Shown one piece after another: positions 18,651 through 30,000 of a DNA stretch of 64,000 nt. The position numbers and the translations under genes are program-made. The stretch comes from Serpula lacrymans var. lacrymans S7.9 (taxonomy: Eukaryota > Basidiomycota > Agaricomycetes > Boletales > Serpulaceae), in the NCBI RefSeq assembly GCF_000218685.1, contig NW_006763292.1:3115909-3179908 (forward strand), read 5' to 3'. How positions within the stretch are numbered: the first letter of the stretch is position 1; each line of letters begins with the position of its first letter. The notes below the pieces were generated by a model, which was not told the DNA's origin, did not search any database, and saw only the letters and a list, made by a program, of their open reading frames with translations.

Positions 18651-19695
18651 TGGGCCTTCATTTCAGCAACCTGCTGGTTGTAAAAGAAAGCCTGGATCTC
18701 GTCATAAGAACGACCGGCCAAAGAATTGAGCAGATCATCTGGTTTTTCCGCTTCTAATTGGCGCGCCTGGCGCCCTTGGTTATTTTTTTGGTGAGCGGCC
18801 TGCGCTCCATTTGGACACTGTTGGGCCATGTGCCCCTCCTGCCCACAGCTGAAGCAGGTGAATCTGCGCTTTGTCCACCCTGGACCGCGCCGATATCCAT
18901 AGGAGCACCCCGCCCTGGTTGCAGCGCAAAGGGTTGGAACCTGTGAGAGTGATTTTTATTTTGGTTTGATGACCCAGGGCTCCTCTGGGGATAGTTGTTT
19001 TTGGTGGTGGTCCCGCCACCTTGGTGCATTTTGTAGAGCTCTATGGCCCTACCTATTTTTTGTACCTCCTCCACTGCTTGGGAGAGGTTGTCACTCCTCA
19101 TATCCTGCAGGTAAAGCTGTTCTGCAATGTGGGGGTTCACATTGCGTTCCAGTAGCTCCACTGCATGTTCATTACCTAGTCCCCCTTGAATAGAGAGGGC
19201 CAGGAACTAGGTTACAAAATCATCCGTCCTCATGTTTCCTTGCTTGAAGGTACAGATTTGCTGACGTGCCCAGTCATGCTCAGCTTGTGGTTTGAAATAT
19301 TTTTCGATCTCAATTTTGAGATCATCCCAGACAGGCCACACTCCCACAGTGTAGCACTCCTGCATTCTAACTTGGGCGTATCGACCCGCCACAGGTCCCT
19401 TTAGTCGAGATAGCACTGCAGTGGCTACCTCAAAATCATTGGCAAATGCATCCCAGTTTGCCTTGACCCAAATCTGGAGCTTGATCCACCATTCGGTGAA
19501 TCGTGCTTTGTCTCCTTCGAAGGCACCAGGGTCAGCGACAATTTCGACTTTCTTATTAAACTTTTTCTCCACCGAGGGGGTTGCCGCAGGGGGATGCGCC
19601 TGCAGCTCTGCGAGTTGCGTGGTCAATGCCAGGATCTGTGCACACATGTTGTGCAACAGAGCATTGACATCGGTTTGTTGGGGTTGCAACAACAT
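18641..19695 (-). pseudogene. gag: Gypsy-2 gag remnant
   Basis: Starts at the minus-strand ATG 19695, with capsid sequence matching gypsy-1 gag (PSVEKKFNKKVEIVADPGAF). An in-frame TAG at 19209-19207 replaces the CGG of gypsy-1, which needs two transitions. A frameshift near 18870 splits the zinc knuckle region. The frame recovers for the C-terminal part and ends at TAA 18643-18641, a few codons earlier than in gypsy-1. Confidence 0.9.
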
Positions 19696-20155
19696 ATCGA
19701 CTTGTTCTCTTGTGAAGTATAGTAAAAACCTTAACCTGCAGATCTCAATCTCCGACTACCCACACTATAGTATTTGAAAATGTATATAAAAAGGTATTCA
19801 TAATAAACCCTGGTCCGAATGGTTGTCAGGGGGTGGTCCGCTTGTTAAGCTGTCAACCCTTCTCCAGACTGGAGGAGGCAAGTGCCTGACCTAGTCAGAG
19901 GAAAGAGAAAGAGAAGTTTTGTATGTAAATTCTAATCAACAATAGTTCCACACTATTGCTGAGCTAAAGTACTCCCCTTAACATTGGGGGCCGTGTATCA
20001 AGATTATTGTCCCTTCTCCCAAAGCACTACAAGGCCGTCACTAGGAGTGCACCTATCTGCTATGCGGGATATTCCCAAACAATAATAGTATCCCCTTAAC
20101 CCTGGGGTCCGGATTTGCACAACGTGTAAGAGAGTAAAAAAAGAGCGAGTCCTAG
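19696..20155 (-). other. Gypsy-2 5' leader
   Basis: Non-coding leader homologous to window positions 1-434. It includes the 80-90 nt next to the LTR that gypsy-1 lacks in this window. Confidence 0.85.
20144..20153 (-). promoter_or_regulatory. Predicted self-priming primer-binding site
   Basis: Two nt inside the 5' LTR edge (20156) the minus strand reads AGGACTCGCT. It is the exact complement of AGCGAGTCCT, the predicted first bases of the element RNA (20280-20271 in the same LTR). No match to a tRNA 3' end was recognised. In Tf1 of fission yeast the RNA 5' end folds back on such a site to prime reverse transcription. Confidence 0.7.
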
Positions 20156-20570
20156 TGTAACAACCAAGAGTTTGTTACTCTGGCACACAACTAGAACCAA
20201 CTATAGAGATAATGATGAGGGAGTGGTTACCCTTTAGGTTTCAACAAGTTAGTTGTGAGGATACAACAGGAGGACTCGCTGAGGAGTCTCCTTGATCTAT
20301 TGGGGTTTATATACTACTACAGGTTTGTTTGTATGTATGTACTATACAGTTACTAGAGGCAGTGGCTGATGATGTCAGAGGGCGCAGCCCATGTGACCAG
20401 CTCTACTGCGTGAGAGACTTGTAGCTAAAATAAGAATACAGGCAGTGCTGTGCGAGAAAGAGGAGTTTGAACAAAAGGGAAAGTGTTGCATGGCACGGAG
20501 TGTGAGAACTACAGTAAAAGGTTAAAGAGGAGAATGAAAATTAAAGGTCCAAAAATGTGTTATCGTAATA
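20156..20570 (-). repeat. Gypsy-2 5' LTR (family A)
   Basis: On the plus strand it runs tgtaacaaccaagag to gtgttatcgtaata (415 bp), the reverse complement of the family A LTR with one decayed end base. TATATAAA lies at 20313-20306 and the predicted RNA start at 20280, again 33 bp apart. Confidence 0.92.
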
Positions 20571-22108
20571 GATATTCTGAAAAGAGAGTTCTGTAAAGCC
20601 AAGTCCGTTAAAAACCTCTTGAGCTTGAATGCTGTACTCGAGTGTTGCAAAATGTTTAAAATCTTCACCACCTATTTCTTCCATCAATGCTTTGATAATA
20701 GTACAATCTACTGGTTGTAAGCAATTTTCAGCATTGTAATCTTTGTACAAAGCATATACTATGTTTGGTGAGACACCAGATAGCAGTAACTTGTCTTTAT
20801 CATGTCGGACTACATGAGTATTGAAGTGGTGCTTCAAGTTGTTGAGTTCTTGCTGGATTAACCTCAGCCACAACCATTGTACTAAATTACTATAAGTAAC
20901 ACTGGATTAATAGTGTTGCACTTTTAGAGTTCAGTGAATGTGTACTAATGATCATTATTCATTGTATATCCCATGACCTGTTTCCCAAAAACCTTTACAT
21001 TATCACCCCATTGAATCCGCAATAAGTGCCAGCCATGTTCAATTATAATATTATGGACACTTTTCAGGAATCCGTGAGCAGGAAGCTCATCAGGTGAAAG
21101 GTGGGGTGAGAAGTACTCTCTGTAAAATAATGATTATCAACAAATTGGTACAGATATAATGTGATCATGCCGCAAAGCATTAGTGTACCCATACATTTCT
21201 GTAGTTACACTCCCACAATCTGTTGTATTTTGAAGAGGCATACCTATTTGGGGGTTAACAACTAAGTGAATGAGCTATATAACTGTAATCATACCTTCTA
21301 ATTCATACACAAGAGAAAGGTACAGGATACCCAATAGTAGTCTTCAAGCGGTTGTTGGGTACTACCCAGAGACCAAGCCATTTCCCACTCCACTAATCAC
21401 AAACACCCTAAATAGGAAACCTGATTAATGTGAGTTTGTCGTGTCCATCCGAACTCCACTGGTGATGTGGCCCTAAAGAGACTAATGCCTGCCGACCTAT
21501 TTTTTTGCTCTTGGGCTCACGCTGAGCAAAACCATCTCTAGAAATTAGTTTTAGTTGTTACTGGCTACACATTACACTATGAAAGTAAAACAGTAAACCC
21601 TACCTTATTAATAAATAACCTGTCTCAGCAACAATGGCTTCACAAATAATACAAGGACCACAACAATTAAGAGGATCCTGAGCAAGTTGATCCATCACAA
21701 GTTGCCGTTTTTGCAAAACTGTTAATGCCTTTGTTGTATTGGTACTGCCAAGAAGTCCAAGCTGCAACCTCCGGCGAGCTACAGTAGCTTCACTGAAGAA
21801 TTAACAAGTAAGATAGAGGAACAGAGTAATCAATCCAACGTACCTCGTAGATATACCATGCTCAGATGCCAGGAGTTTGCTGATGAGCTTTCGGCCAGTG
21901 ATGTTATCATGGTGATATTGTGTAAGGATAGCATTTACATGCTGGTCATCCTTTGGCCCTGGAATAAAGGTCAGGAGACTAAATAACCTTTCATCATCAT
22001 AAAAGCAATATACATACGACAGTTCTTGTACTGATTTTGGCCAATTGTTGGTTTTTGAACCTCCAGCAAAACATCTTCAGAAGCATCCAAATTGGCGTCT
22101 ACATCCAT
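20571..22108 (-). pseudogene. Decayed integrase-core (DDE) domain gene
   Basis: Minus strand. ATG at 22108, exon 1 to 22018 with GTATGT donor, exon 2 21958-21844, exon 3 21792-21604. These give an N-terminal helical region with EHGISTREATVARRRLQLGL, typical as I recall of agaricomycete integrase-core (rve-like) proteins. Next comes SSDGHDKLTL (first catalytic D), WLGLWVVPNNRLKTT, TTDCGSVTTEMYGYTNALR (second D) and AHGFLKSVHNIIIEHGW with a following E-containing helix. The last exon starts with LVQWLWLRLIQQELNNLKHH and runs into the gypsy LTR. Breaks: TAG in place of the usual W near 21410, TAG near 21395, and a 1-nt insertion near 21335. Such genes are often repeat-associated in mushrooms; this one is dead. 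Confidence 0.8.
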
Positions 22109-22209
22109 TGTCAGCAGGAAAATACTTTGATTTATGCTTACTGGAAACAAGCTTATATAGCAAAAAAAAAACATGCACAGTGCACATGTATACGCAAATT
22201 TGAGCTGAG

Positions 22210-22271
22210 ACCATGAGGATTGTGACAACGACTGGAAAATGACTCAGTAGCTGTATGCGCATTTTGTTGAT
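22210..22271 (+). repeat. Conserved block B, copy 2, left piece
   Basis: Reverse complement of about 11043-11105, just upstream of the integrase-core gene start. Its continuation lies at 23322 beyond an inserted element. Confidence 0.8.
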
Positions 22272-22273
22272 AC

Positions 22274-23321
22274 AGTGGTCATTTGGTTACGGTTGGAATT
22301 TTAAACACTGCGGAACACGGCATCTTAGTATATTCAACAGCTGCTTTTATACCTCTAATTTGCCCATGCAGTGTGACCGTGATTGTTGTGAGTATCAATA
22401 TTATTATAAAATGTGCTTTGCAAGTACAGGGAAAATTGGTGAAGACAAAATGTCACAAATATGGAAAGGAAAATAGTTACTACATAAAACTTGTACGGCA
22501 AAGTTCGCAGGCAGGCCAGGGATTGAGTGCAGGGGGGTACAAGGCATATGTCAGCTGGAAATATTAGGTAAGCAGAAAGTCACGCTTACCTACTTTGCAT
22601 GCTCAGTCAACCTCAAGTGGCCAGAGTAAAAATAAATTGGGTTTTAGCTGATCTGTGGAGTGAGCGTTGTGATGGAATAGATCCAGAATAGTGGCTGCAG
22701 CGTTGGACGAGATTGAGCACCCAGTGAGCGGTAGTAAGGAAAAAACCTTGTCGTGTGTGATGGTGTGACCTGTAACTAATAACATGGCCACAGATCCGCA
22801 TAACTGTGCAGTACTAAAATTTCTATGGCTGTCGCACTATAGTCAACTAACCAATCCCTGTCATTCAGCTCTGATAATCTGGCCATACAATGTTGCTAAT
22901 TTGGTGGTCATATAACGGTATAGCAACCCTGGTGCCGTGGATAAAATGTGAGTTTTTATTTTATTCTTGTTTTATGACTTTATCACTTGTTGCCACAGTT
23001 GCCACCCACATTTTACGGGCAGTCACATATTGTAAGTTATTATATTATCCGTGTTTACTGATTCATCCAAGTATTCTCGCTTTTGCACTGGCATTATCAT
23101 CTCTTGTTTCCTGCTCGTTGATTACTTTTCTGTTTTTTCAATGTAAATATAACAAATACAGGCTACCACATATGAGAATAAGCACAATATACTACATTCA
23201 TTTTTACAGATATGGTCATGCCCTTAGGAATATTCAAAGAGACCTATCGAAATTGTCGGTCATTGAAAGAAATCAGATGCCGTCGCCGGCATTCCAACCA
23301 TAACCAAACGACCACCGTACA
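22274..23321. mobile_element. ~1 kb element with 26-bp inverted repeats (hAT-like MITE candidate)
   Basis: The left end agtggtcatttggttacgg (22274-22299 with ggttggaat) and the right end 23291-23317 are inverted repeats with 23 of 26 positions equal, all differences being transitions. Flanks are ttgatac (22267-22273) and ttgattac (23322-23329). The empty site in block B at 11035-11045 reads as one continuous ttgattac in that orientation. An 8-bp duplication with one lost base fits hAT-type insertion. Its interior has no transposase-like ORF; one ORF of 137 codons (22890-23303) is AT-rich and unrecognised. Confidence 0.7.
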
Positions 23322-23392
23322 TTGATTACTATTTGGACGTTCAGCCACAAACACCGAATGTGGAAAATGCAGCTGATACACCTTGGCAACAG
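23322..23392 (+). repeat. Conserved block B, copy 2, right piece
   Basis: Continues the block interrupted at 22273. Reverse complement of about 10970-11045 (cagccacaaacaccgaatgtgg and onwards). Homology fades near 23400, probably the edge of the element against the kinase locus. Confidence 0.8.
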
Positions 23393-23717
23393 TAGGCATG
23401 CTATGTGTAGGCTATCCGAAAATTTCTTGAAATTTCTCGGCGAAAGCCGTCCAGTCACACAACGTGATGGGAACGTCAATTATGGTCGTAGAAATTTCTG
23501 CTTCAATCTGGCATATGTGACCTTAGTGTTACTTTTTGTTACTTTTGTGACGTCCAAATTGTATCTCAAATACAAACTGACTAGGAACGACAGTATCATG
23601 ATAGTGCTGGCAACAAGGTAAAGCTGGATTACCCATTGCTGGAAGGACAAGTCCAACGTCCACCACGACAGTTGATCCCAAGACATCCCCACAAATTCCA
23701 TTGTAGCCCGCCATACT
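23393..23717 (+). other. Upstream region of the FunK1-like gene
   Basis: About 320 bp without a supported ORF. A palindromic aatttcttgaaatttc sits near 23421-23436. No TATA box stands out. Confidence 0.35.
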
Positions 23718-25578
23718 ATGCAGAGCAATTACCGTACGGGAGACCTTAACTTGTCTCGCACTGCTGTCCTCTGCAACTTGAAAAAGGTCCTCAAGCTTCC
23801 ATTCGATCGTCTCAATCCAAGTGTTCCTCAAAGAGAAGTCGCTCCAGTACGTGCAAAATTGGAGGAAGACGGAATTATCATTCGAAATGGAGTTGTTATT
23901 GATGGAGTAGCAGCTCAACAATGGAAGAGCTTTGACATTGAACCTGCCAAGTCTAAACAGTGCGAAGAAGTCGTATTTTGTCCTCTAGGTGATATCATCA
24001 ATAGGATCTTGAGTGAAACTTCGAATCATCTAGTACGCTATCACAACAACGGATATACCACGCCAAACCCAGATCGGAAAAATACCTCCCGTCCCGATGG
24101 GTACCTTAAGTTAATCAAAACAAAAACAGCCAAGCTGCCCGTGGAGGACAAGGTCCACTGGTTTGACATTGCTATACCCGCCGAGTTCAAGAAGAGACTA
24201 GATCCAGGGGACATCAGGGATGTAAGTCAGAAGTATTCTTTTCCACACCAATTCGCCAACATTTTTCTTAGAACGAACAGGAGATAATCTGGAGCCTCCA
24301 TACCATAATGTGAGAGGACCCATGTCGTCGTTTTGCATATGGCATCACGATTGAGAACACGGACCTGAGACTGTGGTTGAGCAATTGTGCTTTTCTCGCG
24401 GTTACTGAGCCTATTGACTTCCTCAGTGTATGTTGGTGTATTATAGTGTATGTCTTGGCACTCACTGTGGTTAATTCTTAGGACTTCGACAACATCATCT
24501 CCCTTTTTTACTCATTTGGATCTGTCACTGACGTGGGTCTTGGATGGGATCCCACTATTGAGCGCATGTCGATCTGGGATAAAATTTATTACGCGTTTGC
24601 TCTTCATCACAAGGATCAGTTTATGAAGTTTACCACAACACGGCCAATAACGACTTATAGCGCTGACTATAAGGCTAGCAGTGGAACATATGAGGCACGC
24701 GATGACATTACTAGAAAGGTTGCTTCAAAAGACTCGTGGAGAGAAAGCAACCGTGACGCAGAGGGCGCCATGTTAGAGCAGATTCTGCTGGCTATTTGGG
24801 AACAGTTTGGACATGAAGCAGCAGAAGCGGAGAAACATTTCTTGAAAGTTCTAGCCTACGAAGATGTTTTAATTGGTGATATCTGTGATTCAACCTTCGA
24901 TCCCACGGAGGGTGGGGCCAGCTGCAGTTTTGAGTGGTTAACCGTTGATGGCAGTGTGGCCCTCTCCTCACAACAGCATTTACCCAGCGAAGGACACGTA
25001 TCATGTGTCCCTGCGCTAAGTGATGATAGTCCCATCCCACGCAGAATTCACTCTCGCACTGTCTTTGAGGATGTGGGTGTTGCCCTTAAGGATATGACCA
25101 GTCTAGCAAATATCATCTGTTGTTTGAAAGACACGCTTAAAGGTAACCAACTCCTCTGTTCTTTCTTGCACTCACTTGCTCACGCCAGAATCAGCCCTAT
25201 ATTACCTGCATAAAGTGGGCTGGGTGCATCGTGATGTCAGCATTGGCAATGCATTATGGATCACCGATGGCAATCAGGGCACTGGCAAACTCGCCAATCT
25301 CGAATATGCAAGATGTATTCATTCCAATAAATCTCATGATGTGCGAACGGTGAGATTAATCCGACAATAACATTGATTTCATCCACTGATTGCCGATTGG
25401 CAGGGCACTCCCCATTTCATGGCGGTGGAAGTAGATGCTAAGAGTTACCTGTTTATAACACAGGGCTACAGTGAAAAGCCTCTTCGCCCTCCTCCTTTTT
25501 GGATGAATGGGTTGCATGACATTGAATCGGTGTGGTGGATCTTGATATGGGTCCTCTTTTATTATACTGACCAGAACC

Positions 25579-25898
25579 TGTTAGTTTTGGTGATTCTGCA
25601 CCTTTGTGCTACCTATATATTTTCATTCCTTTCTCTATCTATTCTTCTATCATTCACTATTGATTGTGTTTTCTATTATTTCCCCTTTGTGGCTGCTTTG
25701 TTTACCTTTGTTTACAAAACTTCGGACAGTACTGCAGAGTCCAATGCTTCCTATTCTCTAGTTACTCACATTGGACTCTAGGTACTGTATACCTGTCATA
25801 CTCTCTAATAATATAGTTACTCACATTGGACTCTAGTTCCAGTCCCTGATTGCTCTCAGCAAGTGGCTAGACACTTCCTTCAAGCTTTGTTCTTAATA
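25579..25898 (+). repeat. Copia 5' LTR
   Basis: Runs TGTTAGTTTTGG to CTTAATA. It contains TATATAT at 25614-25620 and two copies of tagttactcacattggactc (about 25759 and 25813). The end lacks the usual CA; the boundary is set by the perfect target duplication and by the primer site that follows. Confidence 0.95.
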
Positions 25899-25912
25899 GG
25901 TTATGAGCCCTG
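25899..25912 (+). promoter_or_regulatory. Copia primer-binding site for half initiator tRNA-Met
   Basis: ggttatgagccctg abuts the 5' LTR. It is complementary over 14 of 14 positions to the anticodon arm of eukaryotic initiator tRNA-Met (CAGGGCUCAUAACC). Drosophila copia and yeast Ty5 prime from an iMet fragment cut in the anticodon loop; the same mechanism is inferred here. Confidence 0.8.
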
Positions 25913-27064
25913 TGCTCTAGCCATCTTCCTGACCTCATATCTCACCATCCAAGTGTCCTACTGCTTATCCATCATAACCATGGTCTTCTGGGACTCTTAT
26001 TATCTCATCCATCACCTCAGATTACTCTGATCTCATCTTGATCTCCAACAACAACTCCTTGTTGCAAGTTACCCCCATTTCGGACGCTTTTTTGGTCTTA
26101 TCTGCACCATATCTCACCCAATCCTTATCCGATCGTCCTGTAACTTCTACCATCGTCTTCTACGGCCTAAATAACCCTAGAAGACCTGTCAGAGCGGTTG
26201 GATTTGAGCTGGATCTTTCTGTGAGCCTTCATCATCATTTGATCACCTTTTGGCCCCCTATTCCATATCTCCACATCCTGTGCTCGGATCTTGGCCCTAT
26301 TTGAGCCATCTACTACCCTATACTATTGCACTTTACACCCTCAATTTGGGGGCAATCCATCCACTCCATCATCCTCTGTGAAGTTCGCATTTTTGGCACT
26401 TTCACCCCTATTGGACCCCTATTGCATATCTCCACATCCTGTGCTTCACTTCTTGTGATATTTGGGCCATCTATTACTCTATAAAAATGTTCCCTATACC
26501 TCTGATTTGGTGGCAATCCATCCATCTTATCTGTCTCTGCATCAATTTCGACTTTTTGCCCTATTTTTCGCTTTTTGGCATATCTGGTGTGTGCATAAAG
26601 CTCCAATCTTCTCTACTCTGTCCATTATCAGATAGAACAAGCCTATAGACTGTGAAGCTCGCCTGCATTGCCTCAGTTTGCTGTTGCCTAGAGCCTCTCT
26701 CAGTCTGCGGTGTTTGGGGAGCTTAAGTCACTTTGTTGACTCATATACAAGCCCTATTAACCAACACTGTCTCGAGGCGATTTCTCTGTTAATATCAGTG
26801 TGGAATTGAAAGGGGAACACAGGTGTAACCCTGTAGCAGCACTAGGAAGCCTTAGCACCCTCCTGGATCGCTTTTGGACGCTTTTTGGACGCTATTTGGA
26901 CCTATCCTTGCGCTTTCTGACCCTCTCCATATCCTCTCTCTACCGCCTCACCATCTTATCTGCTCACCTCCTACTGTTGCCCATTGTCTTTGCCACTATT
27001 CCATCGCCTATAGCCGTCTCCTACATCATTTATCATTGCTCTATTGTCTTATACAACACCCATC
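25913..27064 (+). other. Copia 5' leader with internal direct repeat
   Basis: About 1.15 kb without a supported gene. A repeat beginning at ctattccatatctccacatc (about 26259) recurs about 155 bp later (ctattgcatatctccacatc, about 26418). Both copies continue through gccatctactac/gccatctattac to gtggcaatccatcc-like ends. A spaced cgctttttggacgc motif also repeats near 26870-26890. Confidence 0.6.
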
Positions 27065-30000
27065 ATGTCTGACTCTGATCCCAAGTTCCATCCCTTGTCT
27101 GGCACTAACTACCCCCAGTGGAGTGGTGAAATGCAAGCTTGGTTGATGACCAAGGGACTGTGGAGGCTCGTCTCTGGCGCTGAAAAGTGTCCTGGGACTG
27201 ACGCTGAAGCCATAGAGAAATGGGAGTTGAGAGCTGAAAAGGCTGCTGGTGCATTATACCTCAATGTCACCAAAGAGCAGCGCATCCATCTTGATGGCAT
27301 CATTGATGATCCTGTCAAGATCTGGGAGAAACTGGCAATTGTGCACGTCTCTAAGAAGCCTGGGACGAGATTTAATGCCTATGACAACTTCTTCTCTATC
27401 AGAAAGAAGGAGGACGAGTCCCTGCAGTCTCTCATGACCAGAATTGACGAAGGCATGCATCAGATTCAAAATCTTCGTCCTACTGGCTTCTCATTGTCTG
27501 AATTGGACGATGAATTGACATGCATGGCCATGATTAGGGCGCTTCCTGATCAATATTCCCACTTCACTTCATCTCTACTACTTCTGGGCACCTTGGACAA
27601 GACCCAGCTCAGGGATGCTTTCCTTGCTGAAGAGGTCAATCGCCGTCGTCGTGCTGAAGTCGATTCTGCCTTGCATTCTTCGTCTACCACTGCCAATAGC
27701 ACCTGCACCCATCCTAACTGCCATCATTGCAACCAATCCACCACCTCCACTCGCGTTCAGTGTGATTTCTGTGGTTTACTTGGTCATACCCAAGACAAAT
27801 GCCACAGATACATTGCTAGTCGCCAACAGGCAGTGGAGGGTGCTAAGAATCGCTACAAGCGTGGCAATAAGGCTCAGGCAGGCTCCAGCAACTCTCAGAA
27901 TACCTCTCAGCAGCCCAAATCTTCGCCCAACAATGCCAATTCATCTACTGTGGTCACTGAATCAGCTGGGAATGCAAGTCTTCGTTCCATTCATCCCTCT
28001 GATCCTAATTGCCCTCTCCAACTTGATGCTGACATTGATTGGAATGCAGACACAGGCGCCACTTCTCATATGACACCTCATTGTCATTGGATGCACCACT
28101 ATACCCCATATCGTGTGCCAATCAAGCTGGCTGATCACACTGTTGTCTATTCAGCTGGTGTTGGTACTGTGGTGTTTAATCCTGTGATGAATGGCAAAGT
28201 GGCTATGGCTGTGGAATTCTCTAGAGTGCTCCATGTACCAGATCTTCGAAATAATCTCCTCTCAGTCTTGTATTTAACTCGTCAAAGTGGTTTCAATGTC
28301 ACTATTTCGTCTCATTCCATGTCCTTTATGCGTGACAACACTCTCTTGTTCACTGCAACTATCAATGACAACAATGCAGCATTCCTTGATGGATCTACTG
28401 CTGCTTGTGTTGAATTGGGACATTTTACTGCGACTATACCACTTGATTTGATGCTCTGGCATCGCAGATTGGCTCACCACCATCATGCTGATGTCAAGAG
28501 ACTGATACAGAGAGATCTGGTCACTGGGCTTACACTGGAATCCAAGGCTGCTCCTGATCCTGTCTGTGAACCGTGCTTGTCTGGCAAGATGCATGCCAAT
28601 CCATTTCCCTCATCTGATACTCGCTCTGCTCATCCTTTGGACCTCATCCATTCTGATGTACACTAAGTCTCTTCCCCCACATTCTCTGGTTATCGCTACT
28701 GGGTCACCTTCATTGACGATCACAGTCGATTCCGTGTTGTTGTGCCTCTCAAGGCCAAGTCAGATGTCTTTGATGCTTTCAAGAGATTCAAGGCTTAGCT
28801 GAGACTCAATTGGAGTGTAAAATCAAGGCTCTGCGCGATGACAAAGGGGGAGAGTACATGTCCAAGGAATTTGAGCAATTTGCAGATGACCATGGGATTG
28901 TCAGACAGCATACCACCAGGAATCGTCCTCAGCAGAATGGTGTGGCAGAGCGAGCAAACAGACTTCTGACTGAGCGTATCACTGCCATGTTATCAGAGTC
29001 TGCATTGCCTAACAGCTTCTGGGGTGAATGTCTGTCCGCTTTGGTGCATGTCTGGAACAGGTGTCCCACTGATGCAGTGGCCCATGCCACTCCATTTGAG
29101 TTGTGGTATGGACACAAGCCTGACATGTCTCACCTTCGCGTTTGGGGCTGCACTGCCTATGTGCATGTGCAAAAGGACAAAAGAGGCGTTTTTGGCTCTC
29201 ATATGGAGAAATGTGTGTTCATTGGTTACCCTGAGGGGTACAAGGGATGGAAATTCTACAATCCTACCACCAAGCGCACTGTTATCTCTGAGAGAGCTGA
29301 TTTTGATGAGCGCTACTTCCCTGGCTTGAAGAGGCCTTCTAACAATGTCCCGCCTCCACCTCCCACTCCACCTTCACTATCCATGCCATTGGGCCTGATT
29401 GAGGATGTCCCTGCACCAGGTCCAGGGGGAGATATGGGCCCACCAGCCTCAGCCATTGCCTGACAATGGGCCTCATTTGGACCTTGATGCAAAACCACCT
29501 GTGAATCAACCTCCTGAGCTTCCAAATCACCCTCCTCATCGCTCACCTTTTCCTGACTTGCCTATTGCACTGAGACGCCCTGTAAGGGCTAGGAGACCAC
29601 CTAGACCATGATGGCTTCAACACAGACAACCTACTCCTGCCATTGAGAGTGATGACAGTGATTCTGATGCAGTTGATGATGAAGTAGCACACTTTGGAGA
29701 CTCTGCTGAGCCTAGGTCGTTTGCAGATGCAATGAAGCGTCCTGATGCAGATAAATGGAGAGAGGCAGCCATGGAAGAGCTTCAAGCTCATGAGCACAAT
29801 GGTACTTGGTCACTAGTGGAACTACCTCCTGGAGTCAAGGCTATTGGTGGCAAGTGGGTCTTCAAGATCAAGCGCAACTCAGATGGCACTGTTGAGCGCT
29901 ACAAGGCCAGATATGTGGCCAAAGGTTATAACCAGCGCCCTGGCTTTGATTTCCTCGAAATATTTGCACCTACTGTCCGCATATCATCCATCAGAGTTGT

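Larger units (their letters stand above)
15243..20570 (-). mobile_element. Gypsy-2: 3'-truncated, mutated relative of gypsy-1
   Basis: Same gene order and close sequence match to gypsy-1 in the opposite orientation: LTR (20156-20570), leader, gag, pol. Similarity stops abruptly at 15243, within the linker after the integrase core (just past KDRAE). The GPY/F module, chromodomain and 3' LTR are absent. Multiple stops and frameshifts break gag and pol. The terminal dinucleotide of the LTR has decayed from CA to TA (minus-strand start TATTACG). The LTR end at 20570 abuts the integrase-core pseudogene, so the element inserted into it. Confidence 0.93.

Noticed and set aside
1..20570. The two opposed gypsy copies as ends of one composite transposon
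   Set aside because: They differ in age and completeness, gypsy-2 lacks its 3' end, and no shared target duplication can be shown.
25419..25781. 120-codon ORF running from the kinase into the copia LTR
   Set aside because: It is the kinase exon plus LTR sequence read through the insertion junction, not a gene.
28929..29546. Several minus-strand ORFs in the copia element
   Set aside because: Shadows of the integrase and linker coding strand.
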